From positions 1 through 50,978 of the forward strand of contig CAZKTU010000017.1 of NCBI GenBank assembly GCA_964555675.1: a DNA stretch of 50,978 nucleotides, read 5' to 3'. The notes below the pieces were generated by a model that was given only the letters and a program-made list of their open reading frames with translations, made no database searches and was not told where the DNA came from. Position 1 is the stretch's first letter. Each line of letters starts with the position of its first letter. The translations under genes and the position numbers were made by a program. Shown piece by piece: positions 50,598 to 50,978 of the stretch. The DNA is from CAIWXH01 sp964555675. Lineage in GTDB: Bacteria; Chloroflexota; Chloroflexia; Chloroflexales; Chloroflexaceae.

Positions 50598-50978
50598 ATC
50601 CCGATGGAACTTAGATAGTAAAAAAACCGTTTTTTTATTTCATTTTTAGTTCGATAAAAATTAAACTATAAAAAATCTTATTTTTATTTCATTTTTAGCT
50701 TGATAAATATAAAAGTTCTAAAACTTATTTTTTTATTTCATTTTTATCCTAACAAACATATTTCATATTGAAAATAAAATATTTTTTCATTTTTACTTTA
50801 CTACCCTGGTATAGACCCGGCTAAAATCTCACATATAAATTTTTCATTTTTAATCTATAAAGTCGGATCCGACGTTGTAATATATACCCCCCCCCATCAA
50901 AACCTCGCATATAGTTTTTCATTTTTACTTTATCGCTTCGGTATACACCCGGCTAAAACCTCGCATATGGTTTTTTCA

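Larger units (their letters stand above)
50503..50978. repeat. Gene-free region with 49-57 bp tandem array
   Basis: Apart from the G tract, this 476-base stretch is dominated by repeats starting CATTTTTA at 50591, 50641, 50690, 50739, 50788, 50845, 50920 and 50977. Early spacings are 49-50 bases; later ones are 57, 75 and 57. The 57-base units are well matched (CTTTA...GGTATA...ACCCGGCTAAAA...CATAT). The array runs past the edge. On the minus strand each unit carries TAAAAATG. A C run lies at 50887-50895. No open frame. Could be a terminal or subtelomere-like region of the genome. Confidence 0.85.

Noticed and set aside
50056..50614. Frames opposite or overlapping the 49453-50502 gene
   Set aside because: Shadows of a GC-richer gene; compositions are not protein-like and one crosses a G tract.
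50591..50978. ATG-containing repeats as a set of small genes
   Set aside because: Each unit has stops soon after ATG in every frame; more likely non-coding repeats.

Overview
The window is very AT-rich and gene-dense. Genes sit on both strands, have no introns I can see, and are mostly separated by 10 to 100 bases. The gene set indicates a large DNA virus of the Nucleocytoviricota, most likely a Mimiviridae relative (order Imitervirales). It includes an Erv1/Alr thiol oxidase, a deoxynucleoside kinase, TFIIB, a probable Rpb6, RNase III, an XRN-type 5'-3' exonuclease, a GNA1-like acetyltransferase, sugar-nucleotide enzymes, several glycosyltransferases and a collagen-like fibre protein. This assignment rests on protein motifs read by eye; no search was run. 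I recognised no tRNA, rRNA, CRISPR or transposon.

Layout. 1-3017: a collagen-like surface protein (minus strand, running off the left edge) whose Gly-X-Y arms flank a module resembling phage tail fibres. 3057-8070: small membrane and unknown proteins with a redox and nucleotide set (Erv1, dNK, DEDD exonuclease, glutaredoxin). 8116-10209: a complete hybrid histidine kinase with two receiver domains, rare in a virus. 10259-15278: Cys-rich modular proteins, a gene broken by a 100-N assembly gap in a 27-bp tandem repeat, a probable Rpb6, a repeat-containing probable structural protein, and a histone-fold doublet. 15412-22386: helical-repeat, nucleoside-hydrolase-like, glycosyltransferase, membrane-anchored nuclease and TFIIB genes. 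22440-28523: a sugar cluster (aminotransferase-acetyltransferase fusion, 4,6-dehydratase, two glycosyltransferase-like proteins, and a three-domain nucleotidyltransferase-HAD-kinase). 28548-43673: GT25, RNase III, NlpC/P60-like protease, a 1471-residue unknown, an EEP-like protein, a ubiquitin-protease-like protein, XRN and small unknowns. 43751-49222: a GC-richer unknown, the GDP-fucose pair (GMD and fucose synthase), another glycosyltransferase and small membrane or coiled-coil proteins. 49223-50978: low-complexity T-rich repeats, homopolymeric G tracts around one GC-richer gene, and a 49-57 bp tandem array that continues past the right edge.

Regulation. Three signals recur. (1) About 25 copies of a short hairpin, TTACTC-NNN-GAGTAA, lie just after stop codons. 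Loops vary, several stems show compensatory changes, and none lies between head-to-head genes. I read these as 3'-end or termination signals. (2) A motif AAAAATGA lies about 29-50 bases upstream of some start codons, in the correct orientation, before TFIIB, Rpb6, dNK, RNase III and others. It differs by one base from the mimivirus early motif AAAATTGA and may be this virus's early promoter. (3) A box TTTAAATATT lies 16-18 bases before four other genes.

Together the genes suggest a virus that builds its own surface glycans (probably an N-acylated 4-amino-6-deoxy sugar plus GDP-fucose), carries fibre proteins, runs its own transcription and RNA decay, and may package DNA with a histone-like protein.
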